Source: Candidatus Binataceae bacterium
GTDB taxonomy: Bacteria; Desulfobacterota; Binatia; Binatales; Binataceae
Reading direction: 5' to 3'
DNA length: 64,000 bases
Assembly: GCA_035508495.1 (NCBI GenBank)
Contig: DATJMX010000021.1
Span: forward strand, 91,316-155,315
In this document: one piece after another, positions 47,233 to 56,174 of the stretch
Layout of the letters: each line of letters begins with the position of its first letter
Numbering within the stretch: the first letter of the stretch is position 1
Notes under the pieces: model-generated
Seen by the model: the letters and a program-made list of their open reading frames with translations, nothing else
Told to the model about the DNA's origin: nothing
Databases searched by the model: none
Made by a program: the position numbers and the translations under genes

Positions 47233-48267
47233 TTATTCAAGCCGCGGATCTTCCGCGAACGAATGCTGCGAAGTCTTGGCCGGCGTGCCGTAGAGGATCG
47301 CCGCTGACGGCCGCGCGGCCTGGCAATGCCACAGCCCCCGCGGGCATACGAAGAACGACCCCGCCTCGATGCGGCGTTCCACGGGGCCGTCGTCGGTCAA
47401 CGTAGTCAGATCGACGCCGCCCTCGAAAACGTACAGAAGTTCGTCGCCGCCATGCCGCTCCCAAGGCGTGGGTCCGGAGAAGCGCATCACTCCGAGCGAT
47501 CGGTCGCCCATGGCGCCGATCGTGTGCACCGCGGCGTCGGCCTCTTCCTTGGTCGTTTCATCGGTGATTCTAAGCTCGGGCAGATCGCGCAGGATCGCGT
47601 TCAGATCGTGAGCAACGTAGTGCTGCGGCTTGGCCTTATGCGGCTTGCGCTTGGGCTTCGGCGGCCGCGGCGGATTCTTCGTGTCCGATGCCTCGGTATC
47701 GCGCGGAGTTGCATAGAAAGCCTCGACGCGGCCGCGCGGCACGAGCATGTGCCATAAACCGTCGGGGCATACGAAGAGCGAGCCGCTCTCGAGACGAGTC
47801 GTTTTGAGACCGTCGACCGTTGCGATCTTGATGTCGGCGGCGCCATCGATCACGTACAGCAGCTCGTCGCCGTTGTGCTTTTCCCAGTGCGAGTGTTCAC
47901 GTCCCGCTGACACGTTGAGGATCCATTCGTCCATCGGCGTGATGAATCGCATTGCGCTGTCAGGCAGTCCGCGCAGCGCCGCGCGCACATCGTACGGCAC
48001 GAGCTTCGGCTCATGCTCGATCTCCACGAGGCGCTGCATGATGTCTTCGTATGTGATGAGAGGCTTGCCGCCGACTTGCGCCTCGCCGATGAGTTCGTCG
48101 CGCAGGCGCGCCTTGAACGTGTCGCGCGGCAGCTCGCGCAAGTCGGCCGCGAGCTGCAACAACTCCGCGATCTGCGGACTCACCTGCGAAGGCGGCGCCG
48201 GATGACGCTTCATAAGGGCCTCCACCGCCTGGTTTAGCTGTTCGATTTGGCTGTTTCGTTTAGGCAT
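47233..48267 (-). CDS. Two-cupin protein, probable partner of the upstream sigma factor
   Basis: 344 residues. The N-terminal helical part (about 1-70, with LLQLAADLRELPRDTFKARLRDEL) resembles regions found after ECF sigma genes. Two cupin domains follow: residues about 110-200 (GREHSHWEKHNGDELLYVIDGAADIKI, seen in part) and about 255-335 (WERHGGDELLYVFEGGVDL), separated by a Pro/Lys-rich linker. Both have His/Glu metal positions. It overlaps the sigma factor's 3' end by eight bases, so it is probably its ChrR-like, metal-dependent regulator. That role is inferred. Confidence 0.8.
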   Translation of the reverse strand: MPKRNSQIEQLNQAVEALMKRHPAPPSQVSPQIAELLQLAADLRELPRDTFKARLRDELIGEAQVGGKPLITYEDIMQRLVEIEHEPKLVPYDVRAALRGLPDSAMRFITPMDEWILNVSAGREHSHWEKHNGDELLYVIDGAADIKIATVDGLKTTRLESGSLFVCPDGLWHMLVPRGRVEAFYATPRDTEASDTKNPPRPPKPKRKPHKAKPQHYVAHDLNAILRDLPELRITDETTKEEADAAVHTIGAMGDRSLGVMRFSGPTPWERHGGDELLYVFEGGVDLTTLTDDGPVERRIEAGSFFVCPRGLWHCQAARPSAAILYGTPAKTSQHSFAEDPRLE

Positions 48268-48814
48268 TGATGCTGGCCATCCGGATTCGCAGGTTCTTTA
48301 GCCCGCGGAACTGAAGCTGCTTGATGGCGCCCTCGGACTTGCCGAGCTGGCGCGCGACATCTGCGATGCTTATCTGTTCGGCGAAGCGCAGGATGATCAC
48401 GCGGCGCTGGTCGGCGGGAAGCTGGTCGACGAGCCGGAACAGGCGCGCGCGGCTTTCAACTTCGTCCAGCGCGCCGGCGCCGGGTGGATCGAGATCAGGC
48501 GCCGGAGTTTCGCGCGTTGCCTTGCGCATGTGATCCGCGATCGCATTCGCGGCGATTTTGTAAAGCCACGCCGAGAACGGAACGCCGCGCCATTCGAAGC
48601 GCGACAGATTGCGCAGTGCATGGTGAAAAACCTCCGACGTGAGATCCTGCGCATCGTCGCGATCGCGCACGCGCCGCACGATGAAGGCATAGACACGCGC
48701 GAAATACTCCTCGTAAAGCTCCGCGAATCGCCCGCGGTCGAGCTGCGCGGCCTCGATTCGAAGCCGCTCGTCGTCGTCAACGCGGGCGCAGAGCTGTGGC
48801 TTGCCATTTGGCAT
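48260..48814 (-). CDS. ECF RNA polymerase sigma factor
   Basis: 184 residues from the ATG at 48812-48814; a TTG two codons upstream is possible. Region 2 runs about residues 25-95 (FAELYEEYFARVYAFIVRRVRDRDDAQDLTSEVF, in part) and region 4 about 125-180 (LPADQRRVIILRFAEQISIADVARQLGKSEGAIKQLQFRGLKNL, in part). It starts a leftward operon of cupin, VOC, hydrolase and peroxiredoxin genes. Such operons usually respond to oxidative or envelope stress. Confidence 0.92.
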   Translation of the reverse strand: MPNGKPQLCARVDDDERLRIEAAQLDRGRFAELYEEYFARVYAFIVRRVRDRDDAQDLTSEVFHHALRNLSRFEWRGVPFSAWLYKIAANAIADHMRKATRETPAPDLDPPGAGALDEVESRARLFRLVDQLPADQRRVIILRFAEQISIADVARQLGKSEGAIKQLQFRGLKNLRIRMASINA

Positions 48815-48958
48815 CGTCAATCAGATGTATAACCGGCGCTAGGCTCAAAAGTTACGGTCGCCGCAGAAGAATAGGCCCGGATGCCTCGCAAAACTGGCCA
48901 CGCGCCATTTGCGCATCAGGCCCGCAGTGTTGTACAGCCGTTTTCGGGAGGAGGAGGA

Positions 48959-49477
48959 ATGGCTTCCAAAGCATCCAGAACCTTAACGGCTGCGGCAATC
49001 GCCGTGGCTCTGCTCAGTATTCCGATGGCGGCGCGTGCGCTCGAGGTCAAGAAAGAGCTCGGTCCTTACGGCGGCGGAGGCGGTGGCGGTGGCAGCGCGC
49101 AACCGAGCGGCGGCGGACCGCAGCGCGCCAACCCGATTCCCAAAGCGGCGCAGCAGCAGTTGATGCAGACCGTGAGCGATGACTCTGACTCGTTCCTTAA
49201 CGCCGAGAGCGAAAAGAAATCTTCGGGTCAGCCCTACATGGATCTGGAACACGCGAAGTTTTCCTATCTGCCCGCGCAAAAGGGTGGGAAGATCACTGTT
49301 GAAGCCAAGCTGACAGCGTCGGAATACAAGCCGCCGAAGAGTGGCGAGGGCAGGGGGAAAGCCACCGGCAACAGCAAGGCGCTGGTCTTCAATTATCAAC
49401 TCGATGGAAACAAATGGACGTCGCTCGAGCCTCCCAAATGGGAAGACGTGAAGGCTGAGGCTGCCAAGAGCAAGTAG
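48959..49477 (+). CDS. Secreted protein, unknown
   Basis: 172 residues from ATG 48959, which follows GGGAGGAGGA closely. A signal peptide (about 1-28) leads into a Gly/Gln-rich low-complexity region (GPYGGGGGGGGS), then a folded domain with YMDLEHAKFSYLPAQKGG and a late VFNYQLDGNKWTSLEPP segment. I do not recognise the family. It is divergent from the sigma factor operon. Confidence 0.7.
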   Translation: MASKASRTLTAAAIAVALLSIPMAARALEVKKELGPYGGGGGGGGSAQPSGGGPQRANPIPKAAQQQLMQTVSDDSDSFLNAESEKKSSGQPYMDLEHAKFSYLPAQKGGKITVEAKLTASEYKPPKSGEGRGKATGNSKALVFNYQLDGNKWTSLEPPKWEDVKAEAAKSK

Positions 49478-49554
49478 CGAGGTTCGCTCGCGGGTTCGTT
49501 CGAGTTATAATCTGGCGCGGCGGCAGGTTCGCGAATGCCGCCGCGTCTATTTTT

Positions 49555-49992
49555 ATGAGCCTTAAACAGAAGTTGCAGGAAGACCTGAAGGCCGCGATGA
49601 AGAGCGGCGAGAAGCTGCGCACGATGGCTTTGCGCGGGATCATTTCCGAAGTCACCCGCGTCGAGAAAGACGTGCCTCACCAAGCCACCGACGCCGAGGT
49701 CATCCAGGTCATCAAGCGCGAGCGCGCGCGGCGCGAGGAATCGCTCGAGTTCGCGCGCAAAGCGAACCGCGCCGATCTTATCGAGCAGAACGAGACCGAG
49801 GCGAAGGTTCTGGAATCGTATCTCCCCGCCGCCGCCTCAGCCGACGACGTGCGCGCCGCGATTGCCGAAGTTATCGCGGGCGGGGCGAACCAGATGGGTC
49901 CCGTGATGAGGGCGCTGCGCGATCGCTTCGGCGCCCAGCTCGACGGCAAGATCGCAAGCGATCTCGCCAAGGAAGCTCTCGCGCAAAAGTAG
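49555..49992 (+). CDS. yqeY: GatB/YqeY-domain protein
   Basis: 145 residues. Starts MSLKQKLQEDLKAAMKSGEKLR and shows the YqeY pattern RTMALRGIISEVTRVEK, RRESLEFARKANRADL in part, and a C-terminal DVRAAIAEVIAGG with GAQLDGKIASDLAK. The domain is related to the tail of GatB and GlnRS and is thought to bind tRNA. It converges on an SDR gene 35 bases away. Confidence 0.92.
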   Translation: MSLKQKLQEDLKAAMKSGEKLRTMALRGIISEVTRVEKDVPHQATDAEVIQVIKRERARREESLEFARKANRADLIEQNETEAKVLESYLPAAASADDVRAAIAEVIAGGANQMGPVMRALRDRFGAQLDGKIASDLAKEALAQK

Positions 49993-49997
49993 TCGAA

Positions 49998-50020
49998 ACG
50001 GCGCCGACTGGCGGCGCCGT
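49998..50020. terminator. Hairpin between convergent yqeY and SDR genes
   Basis: ACGGCGCC (49998-50005) and GGCGCCGT (50013-50020) form an 8-base stem with a 7-base loop. There is little T tract on either strand. Confidence 0.5.
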
Positions 50021-50027
50021 CGTCATC

Positions 50028-50795
50028 TTACTCGAAGGCGCCGCCGAAGCCTCCGGCCATGATGCCGCCGTCGATCACCATCGCATGCCCGGTGACGAAC
50101 GACGCATCATCGCTCGCCAGGAACATCACGACTCTCGCGATTTCGATAGGCTGACCGATTCTGCCCAGCGGATGCATCGCGTCGAGGCGCTTGCGCGCGC
50201 CCTCGGCATGAAAGAACTCGCGCTCGACGAGCGGAGTCTCGATTACGCCCGGGCAGATACAGTTGACGCGCACGCCGAAGCGCGCGAACTCGAGCGCCGC
50301 GCTGCGCGTGATCCCGACCACGCCGTGCTTCGCGGCGTTGTAGGCCGACAATCCCGGCGAGCCGATCAGCCCCGCGACGGATGCGGTGTTGACGATCGCG
50401 CCCGCGCCGTGCGCGCGCATCGCAAGCCCTGCATACTTGACGCCCCAGTAAACGCCGTCCAAATCGATCTGGATCGTACGGCGATAAACGTCCTCGCTCG
50501 TATCGAGCAGCGGCACGCCGACGCCGATCCCGGCGTTGTTGAACATGATATCGAGGCGGCGATGCTTATCGACCGCGGCCTTCACGAGCCGCTCGACCTG
50601 CGCTGCCTCGCGCACGTCGGTCGCGACGAAAGTCGCATCGATGCTCTTGGCGACTTTCGCGCCCTCGCTCGATTCGAGATCGCCGATAAAAACCCTGGCC
50701 CCTTCCTTGGCGAAGAGCTCAGCCGTGGCCTTGCCGATTCCCGATGCTCCACCCGTCACGATCGCGATTTTGCCGGCGACTCTTCCCTCTGCCAT
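50028..50795 (-). CDS. Short-chain dehydrogenase/reductase
   Basis: 255 residues. NAD(P) site TGGASGIGKAT, NNAG at about residue 87, VNTASVAG (Ser), YNAAK active site, and the late FLASDDASFVTGHAMVIDGG segment. It is the classical SDR layout. The context gives no substrate. The start ATG has AGAGG upstream (AATCAGAGGTAATTATCG). Confidence 0.9.
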   Translation of the reverse strand: MAEGRVAGKIAIVTGGASGIGKATAELFAKEGARVFIGDLESSEGAKVAKSIDATFVATDVREAAQVERLVKAAVDKHRRLDIMFNNAGIGVGVPLLDTSEDVYRRTIQIDLDGVYWGVKYAGLAMRAHGAGAIVNTASVAGLIGSPGLSAYNAAKHGVVGITRSAALEFARFGVRVNCICPGVIETPLVEREFFHAEGARKRLDAMHPLGRIGQPIEIARVVMFLASDDASFVTGHAMVIDGGIMAGGFGGAFE

Positions 50796-50945
50796 CGATA
50801 ATTACCTCTGATTCGCGCAACGCAATTTTCTGACCCTATCGCACAGATCGCATCGGCTTTTCCAATCGCTTGACAGTTGACGGCGGCGCACTTTTCCCTC
50901 TATCACTCTGGTTCGCGTCTAATTCTGAAGGGAGAAAGGTTCCCG

Positions 50946-52103
50946 ATGGCGCACGGAAAACCCGAAGCGTTTCGTATTGCAGTCTCCGATGAAGTGCTCG
51001 CCGATCTTCGCGATCGTCTCGCGCGGACCCGCTTTCCCGATGAAATTCCCGACACCGGGTGGGAATACGGCACCAACCTGGCCTACCTGCGGGAGCTTGT
51101 TGACTATTGGCGTACAAAATATGACTGGCGCGCGCAGGAAAAGGCGCTCAACCGGTTCGCGCACTTCCAGGCCAAGGTCGATGACTTCGGAGTCCATTTC
51201 ATCCACGAGAAAGGCAAGGGGCCGAATCCCAAGCCGCTGCTGCTGATTCATGGATGGCCGGGATCGATCTACGAGTTCATGGAGATCATCCCGATGCTCA
51301 CCGACCCGGCGGCGCACGGCGGCGACGCGAAGGACTCGTTCACCGTTATCGCCCCGTCGCTGCCGGGCTACGGATTCTCAGAGCACGCGAAAGCGCGCGC
51401 GATGAATATCCAGGCGATCGCCGAACTGTTCCACAAGCTGATGACCGCAGTGCTCGGCTACGATCGCTACGCGGTGCAGGGCGGAGACTGGGGCGCCGCG
51501 ATTACGTCGCGAATCGGCGAGGTCCATCAGCCCCATCTCTACGGCATCCACATCAACATGATCGCGGTCGGCCCGGCCGAAGGCCGCAACGCTCCCGAGC
51601 TCACGCCCGAAGAAAAAGTGTTCCTCGGCAACGCCGAGAAATTTCGCACCCATGAAAGCGGCTACCAGTGGATCCAGGGCACCAAGCCGCAGACGCTCGC
51701 CTACGGGCTCAACGATTCGCCCGCGGGCCTCGCGGCGTGGATCGTCGAGAAGTTCCGCACCTGGAGCGATTGCAAAGGCCAGGTCGAGTCGAGCTTCACG
51801 AAGGATCAACTCCTGACCAACGTGATGATCTACTGGATCACGCAGACGGCGAATTCATCGACGCGGCTCTACTACGAGGCGCGGCATCATCCGTGGCGAT
51901 TGAAGCCCGGCACACGAATCGAGACTCCGGTCGGCGTCGCGCTGTTCCCGGGCGAGCTGCTCCTACCGCCAAGGCATTGGGCTGAGCGCGCCTACAACGT
52001 GAAGCGCTGGACACAGATGCCAAAGGGCGGCCATTTCGCCGCGATGGAAGAGCCGGAGCTGCTGGCAGAAGACATCCGCGAGTTCTACCGCGATTTGACC
52101 TGA
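50946..52103 (+). CDS. Epoxide hydrolase (microsomal type)
   Basis: 385 residues from ATG 50946 (GAAGGGAGAAAGG upstream); an in-frame start 69 bases earlier is not conserved. The N-terminal EHN domain is shown by EAFRIAVSDEVLADLRDRLARTRFPD, and the catalytic core by LLIHGWPGSIYEF, then the nucleophile-region QGGDWGAA, and a C-terminal His in GGHFAAMEEPE. The enzyme opens epoxides to diols and is often found with oxygenase pathways. Nothing next to it fixes the substrate. Confidence 0.9.
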   Translation: MAHGKPEAFRIAVSDEVLADLRDRLARTRFPDEIPDTGWEYGTNLAYLRELVDYWRTKYDWRAQEKALNRFAHFQAKVDDFGVHFIHEKGKGPNPKPLLLIHGWPGSIYEFMEIIPMLTDPAAHGGDAKDSFTVIAPSLPGYGFSEHAKARAMNIQAIAELFHKLMTAVLGYDRYAVQGGDWGAAITSRIGEVHQPHLYGIHINMIAVGPAEGRNAPELTPEEKVFLGNAEKFRTHESGYQWIQGTKPQTLAYGLNDSPAGLAAWIVEKFRTWSDCKGQVESSFTKDQLLTNVMIYWITQTANSSTRLYYEARHHPWRLKPGTRIETPVGVALFPGELLLPPRHWAERAYNVKRWTQMPKGGHFAAMEEPELLAEDIREFYRDLT

Positions 52104-52313
52104 GACCGAGTGGGTTCTCCGAATAGCCTCTCCCTCGCCCGCGTCCGCAGCCGCGGGAGAGGCTCTACACTTTCTGTCAGCTAAAAATTTAGTTGGTTGC
52201 CATCCAGTCCGTCATCTTGAGCGGAGTCTGCGGAGTCGAAAGCTCTCGGCTTAATAGCAGCCAGCGACTCAAATGACTGACGCAGCGCGCGAGTGAATCA
52301 GACTAAAACGATG
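52104..52313. other. Intergenic region with dispersed-repeat type sequence
   Basis: 210 bases without a gene. It holds a CCTCTCCCTCGCCCGCGTCC block (52127-52146) that can pair with a following GGGAGAGG, and a CATCTTGAGCGGAGTC block (52212-52227). Both resemble short dispersed repeats seen in other parts of the window. No terminator with T tract is clear. Confidence 0.5.
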
Positions 52314-54266
52314 TCAGGCGCTCGCGGGTTCGTCGAACTTCACTAAGTCGGCGTAGAGCTTTTCGATTTCGCGGCCGAGGCGCTCGTACCGTGCGATGAG
52401 ATCGTCGGCGTCTTTACGTTTGAGGTAGAAGTCGGCGTCGCTCATCTCGGTGGCGAGCGCGGCGCGTTCGTTTTCCTTCTGCTCGATTTGCGCCTCGACT
52501 TGCGTGCGCTGCTTGGCGATTCGCTCGCGCTTGCGTTGTAACTCGCGATCGTTGGCGGCCTTTTCTGTTGCTGCCTTTTCAACTTTGCCGTTGATGTTCG
52601 CGGGCGCCTGCTTTGGAGCCGGCAGCGGACGTTCGGGCCTGGCTCCATTCGCGAGCGATTCGAGCTGCGCCTTCTTTTGCAGGTACTCGTCATAGTTGCC
52701 GAGATACCTCGTCGCGTGGCCGCGGCCGACTTCAATCACTTCGGTCACGAGCTCGTTCAGGATGTAGCGGTCGTGGCTGACGATCAGCACCGTGCCCGGA
52801 AAGCGGCGCAGCGCTTCGAGGAGCGTGTCCTTCGCCACGATATCGAGGTTGTTGGTCGGCTCGTCGAGGAGCAGCGTGTTGTTGCGCTGCGCGATGACCT
52901 TCGCTAGCGCAAGGCGCGCGCGCTCGCCGCCCGACAGCACCGCCACGCGCTTGTCGACGTCGTCGCCGGAAAAGAGCATCGCGCCGAGCAGGCCGCGAAT
53001 CTCGGGCGTCGTCATGCCCTGCGCGTCGTCCGACAGTTCTTGCAGCACGGTCTTCTCATAGGTGAGCGCTTCGGAGAGATTCTGCGCGAAGTACCCGATC
53101 CGCGCTTCTCCTCCGACGATCCGTTCACCGCCGGTCAAGTCCTCGACGCCGGCGAGAATCTTCATCATGGTCGATTTTCCCGAGCCGTTCGGACCAACGA
53201 GCGCCAGTCGCGCGCCGCGCTCGATCGTCATATCGACGCCGTCGTAAACGGTGAGGGTTCCATATTTCTTCACCGCGCCCTTCAACTCGAAGACGCGGCG
53301 ATGGCTCTTCTCGCAAGCCGGGAAAACGATCGATGGCGGCTTCTGCGAACCCTCGGGCGATTGCAGCCGTTCGACCTTCTCGAGCTGCTTGATACGGCTC
53401 TGCACCAGCTTCGCCTTGCTCGCCTGGTAGCGGAAGCGGCTGATGAAACTCTCGATATGCTCGATCTCGGCGCGTTGCTTTTCGTACGCCGCCTGCTCGA
53501 GCAGGTAGCGCTGCTCGCGCAGCTCGAGATATCGCGAGTAGCCGCCGGGGTATTCGGTCAGGCGCGCGCGCGAAACTTCGAGCGTGCGATCGGTCAGGCG
53601 ATCGAGAAAGTAGCGATCGTGCGAGACGAGGATGATGCCGCCTTCGTGCGCGCCCAGATACTCCTCGAGCCAGTTGCGCGCCTCGATATCGAGATGGTTG
53701 GTCGGCTCGTCGAGCATCATGAACTCGGGCGCGTCGAGCAGCAGTTTCGCGAGCGCGATACGCATCCTGATACCGCCGGAGAACTCGGCGACATCGCGCG
53801 TGAGATCCTCTTCCTTGAATCCGAGGCCGAACAGCACCGCGGTGGCGCGGCTTTCGGCGCTGTAGAAATCGTGGCGCTCGAGATCAGTCAGCACTTCGCC
53901 GAGCTCCTCGAGGGCTGTGTCGTGCGTGGGCCCGGAATGCTCGCGCGCAAGGATCTCCTCGAGTTCGCGGCGGCGATTGTCGATGGCCTGCATCCGCTCG
54001 AGCGCCGACAGCGTTTCGCGCAGCACGGAGCGGCCGTGCATATCGGGCGCATCCTGGGCGAGGTAGCCGACACGAGTGCGCTGCGGCCGTGTAATACGCC
54101 CGCCGTCGATCGACGCGACCTCGGCGATCATCTTGAGCAGCGTGGACTTGCCCGCGCCGTTGAGGCCGACCAGCCCGACGCGCGCGTCGTCAGGCATCGA
54201 CCAGCTCACGCCGTCGAAGATCTTCCGTGCGCCGAAGGACTTGGAGAGATTGTCGAGACTAAGCAC
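52314..54266 (-). CDS. ABC-F family ATPase (two ABC domains)
   Basis: 650 residues from a GTG. Two ABC cassettes: the first with GLNGAGKST and FSGGIRMRIALAK, the second with GPNGSGKST and LSGGERARLALAK. Both Walker B/H-loop ends are kept (MLDEPTNHLD and LLDEPTNNLD, VSHDRY twice). The linker is about residues 230-330, and the C-terminal coiled-coil extension runs from about residue 530 (KAANDRELQRKRERIAKQ). It has no membrane domain; ABC-F proteins act on ribosomes, some giving antibiotic resistance or translation control. Confidence 0.95.
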   Translation of the reverse strand: MLSLDNLSKSFGARKIFDGVSWSMPDDARVGLVGLNGAGKSTLLKMIAEVASIDGGRITRPQRTRVGYLAQDAPDMHGRSVLRETLSALERMQAIDNRRRELEEILAREHSGPTHDTALEELGEVLTDLERHDFYSAESRATAVLFGLGFKEEDLTRDVAEFSGGIRMRIALAKLLLDAPEFMMLDEPTNHLDIEARNWLEEYLGAHEGGIILVSHDRYFLDRLTDRTLEVSRARLTEYPGGYSRYLELREQRYLLEQAAYEKQRAEIEHIESFISRFRYQASKAKLVQSRIKQLEKVERLQSPEGSQKPPSIVFPACEKSHRRVFELKGAVKKYGTLTVYDGVDMTIERGARLALVGPNGSGKSTMMKILAGVEDLTGGERIVGGEARIGYFAQNLSEALTYEKTVLQELSDDAQGMTTPEIRGLLGAMLFSGDDVDKRVAVLSGGERARLALAKVIAQRNNTLLLDEPTNNLDIVAKDTLLEALRRFPGTVLIVSHDRYILNELVTEVIEVGRGHATRYLGNYDEYLQKKAQLESLANGARPERPLPAPKQAPANINGKVEKAATEKAANDRELQRKRERIAKQRTQVEAQIEQKENERAALATEMSDADFYLKRKDADDLIARYERLGREIEKLYADLVKFDEPASA

Positions 54267-54333
54267 CTTAACCGGACAATTCTAGCAGTGCGCCGAGGCG
54301 CTCGGAAGTAACGCCGCAAACAGCGGTTGATCG

Positions 54334-54918
54334 TTAGCGCTGGCCCGATACGCACCACGGGCGCTTCAGCTTGTCGACGAACCTTTGCATGTCAGGGTGG
54401 CTGCGCGCGAATGGAATCGAGCCGAGTTCATACCACTCAAGCGACTTGAATTCTGCGTCATCGAACTGCGGGCGTGAGAGACTGTCGCTGTGGAACACGA
54501 ACCACAGCGAGACATCGGTATGACCGCTGTCGATTCCGACGGTCTCTGTGACCGTAACGAAGAGTGGGGTCTCGAAGCGCGGGCGCGCGTCGATTCCGAG
54601 TTCTTCCTGCAACTCGCGCGCGGCTGCCACGCGAGGATCTTCATCAGGCTCGATATGCCCGCCGGGTGGCAGCCATAGGCCGGCATTCCGATGATCGCCG
54701 AGCAGCAGCTTTCTCCGCGCCGGATCAAACACCGCGCAATACGTGCCGAGGTGGCACGCGGGCAGGTCCGGCTTCTTGATTCTGAAAAGCGGAGCGCCCG
54801 ACCTGATCCATTCAAGAATCCAGGCCTTGTGCGCCGCTTCGATCGCATCGTGCGGCGCGATCGCGCGAACCAGCGAGGCGATTGTTTCTCTCAAGCGTTT
54901 CAGCCAACCGCATTCCAC
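54334..54918 (-). CDS. Nudix hydrolase
   Basis: 194 residues from a GTG. The Nudix box is clear: GGHIEPDEDPRVAAARELQEELGID in the window (positions of G, E, REL, EE kept). About 60 residues of helical sequence precede it. The family cleaves nucleoside diphosphates linked to X. The start overlaps the end of the upstream phosphatase gene by 19 bases, so they are in one transcript. Confidence 0.9.
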   Translation of the reverse strand: MECGWLKRLRETIASLVRAIAPHDAIEAAHKAWILEWIRSGAPLFRIKKPDLPACHLGTYCAVFDPARRKLLLGDHRNAGLWLPPGGHIEPDEDPRVAAARELQEELGIDARPRFETPLFVTVTETVGIDSGHTDVSLWFVFHSDSLSRPQFDDAEFKSLEWYELGSIPFARSHPDMQRFVDKLKRPWCVSGQR

Positions 54919-55484
54919 AGCTTGAGTGCTGGGTTCGATAGATTATGTTCGTAGCTCAAGACGCTGAGGCTGGCGGTGCTGAGCAGGAAATAGCGGGCGG
55001 CGTTGGTTTCGAGCCCGAGCCAGTGGGCAGCAAGCACGCGCAGGATGTGGCCGCTGGAGAAAATGACGATATCGTCGTTGATTGCGCGCAGCCGCGCGAC
55101 CACGCGGTTTGCGCGGGCGCCGATCTGGGCGGGCGATTCGCCGCCCGGGGCGCCATCGCGGAACAGGTCCCAATCGCGATTGTCAGCATGAATCTGCGCC
55201 GAGGTCCGGCCTTCGTACTGGCCGTAGTCCCATTCCGCCAGATCGTCGACGACCTCGGCGCCCGCGCCGAAGCCCGCCAGCTCGCAGGTTCGGCGCGCGC
55301 GCTGCGAGGGGCTCGTCAGCACTTTCGCGAACGCAAGCCCGCGTATCCGTTGGGCGAGCCCACGCGCGAGCCGCTCGCCATTCTCAGTCAGCGGTAAATC
55401 CGTCCGGCCCGTATGCTGCCCGGATAGGCTCCAGGCAGTCTCGCCGTGCCGCGCAAGATAAATCTGCGGCAGCTTTTCGCTCAT
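54900..55484 (-). CDS. Histidine phosphatase (phosphoglycerate mutase-like)
   Basis: 194 residues. The RHGE motif (LARHGETAW) with the second His in SSGHILRVLA and E in WDYGQYEG gives the histidine phosphatase core. It is shorter than glycolytic mutases; such enzymes dephosphorylate sugar phosphates or nucleotides. It overlaps the Nudix gene downstream and lies ten bases from the MAPEG gene upstream. Confidence 0.9.
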   Translation of the reverse strand: MSEKLPQIYLARHGETAWSLSGQHTGRTDLPLTENGERLARGLAQRIRGLAFAKVLTSPSQRARRTCELAGFGAGAEVVDDLAEWDYGQYEGRTSAQIHADNRDWDLFRDGAPGGESPAQIGARANRVVARLRAINDDIVIFSSGHILRVLAAHWLGLETNAARYFLLSTASLSVLSYEHNLSNPALKLWNAVG

Positions 55485-55494
55485 GTCTTCAAGC

Positions 55495-55920
55495 CTAGGC
55501 CAGCACCACTCTTATGAACAGGTTAATGATGAGTGCGACCGTAACCAGCGAGCCGACGACGTAGGCGATCGTGCGCCACGGCTGAAGTGAGTTGAGATAC
55601 GCGATCGTATGAACAATGCGCGCCGCCATGAATACGATGCAGTAAATCGTGAACACTCCGGCCGAGAGACCAGCGGCAACGTAGATCCCGGCGAGAAACA
55701 GGAAGATCGGAATATTCTCCAGATCGTTTAACCAGGCGCGCGCCGCGCGGCGAACTCCGGGAGCCTCTTCGGTTGCGGTCTGACCGCCGAAAGCTTTCGC
55801 ATCTTCAGGATTTGTAAACACTCCGGCAGCGGTGCGCGCGCGCCCCTGGGCGATTGAGATCGCGGCCATCTTGAGTGCGAGTACGATCGTGGTGAGGGCG
55901 TACATCTTGAGCGGCGTCAT
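55495..55920 (-). CDS. MAPEG-family membrane protein
   Basis: 141 residues from ATG 55918-55920 (GGAGG upstream). Four membrane spans; the first with MYALTTIVLALKMAAISI, then the Glu/Asn-rich loop AARAWLNDLENIPIFLFLAG, and RIVHTIAYLNSLQPWRTIAY. These fit microsomal glutathione transferase-like MAPEG proteins, which act on lipid peroxides or electrophiles. Three soluble GSTs lie 16 kb away. The upstream region carries a divergent ADH gene. Confidence 0.85.
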   Translation of the reverse strand: MTPLKMYALTTIVLALKMAAISIAQGRARTAAGVFTNPEDAKAFGGQTATEEAPGVRRAARAWLNDLENIPIFLFLAGIYVAAGLSAGVFTIYCIVFMAARIVHTIAYLNSLQPWRTIAYVVGSLVTVALIINLFIRVVLA

Positions 55921-56174
55921 CGGGCATCCTCCGTTGGTGAGATCGGTTTGCCAGCCATCTCGCGTTCGCAAAGCTGCGCGCGCGAGTGCATCGAATGCCG
56001 CCTGAACTGCAAGTGGTGCGGTTTCGCCTGTCGCCTTTTACTTTTCCGCGCCGCCTCGTTCAAGTAGGTATCCGGTCTTCGCGCGTTGGAATCGTTCGAG
56101 GTTCCGGGCGTTGGGGGAATCGCGCCCTTTCGCGTATATAGTCGCGACATGTTCGAACGCAGGAGATTACCGCT

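Noticed and set aside
53040..54311. 423-codon plus-strand frame across the ABC-F gene
   Set aside because: The opposite strand holds both ABC cassettes intact; the plus-strand frame has only composition-driven Arg/Ala/Leu sequence.
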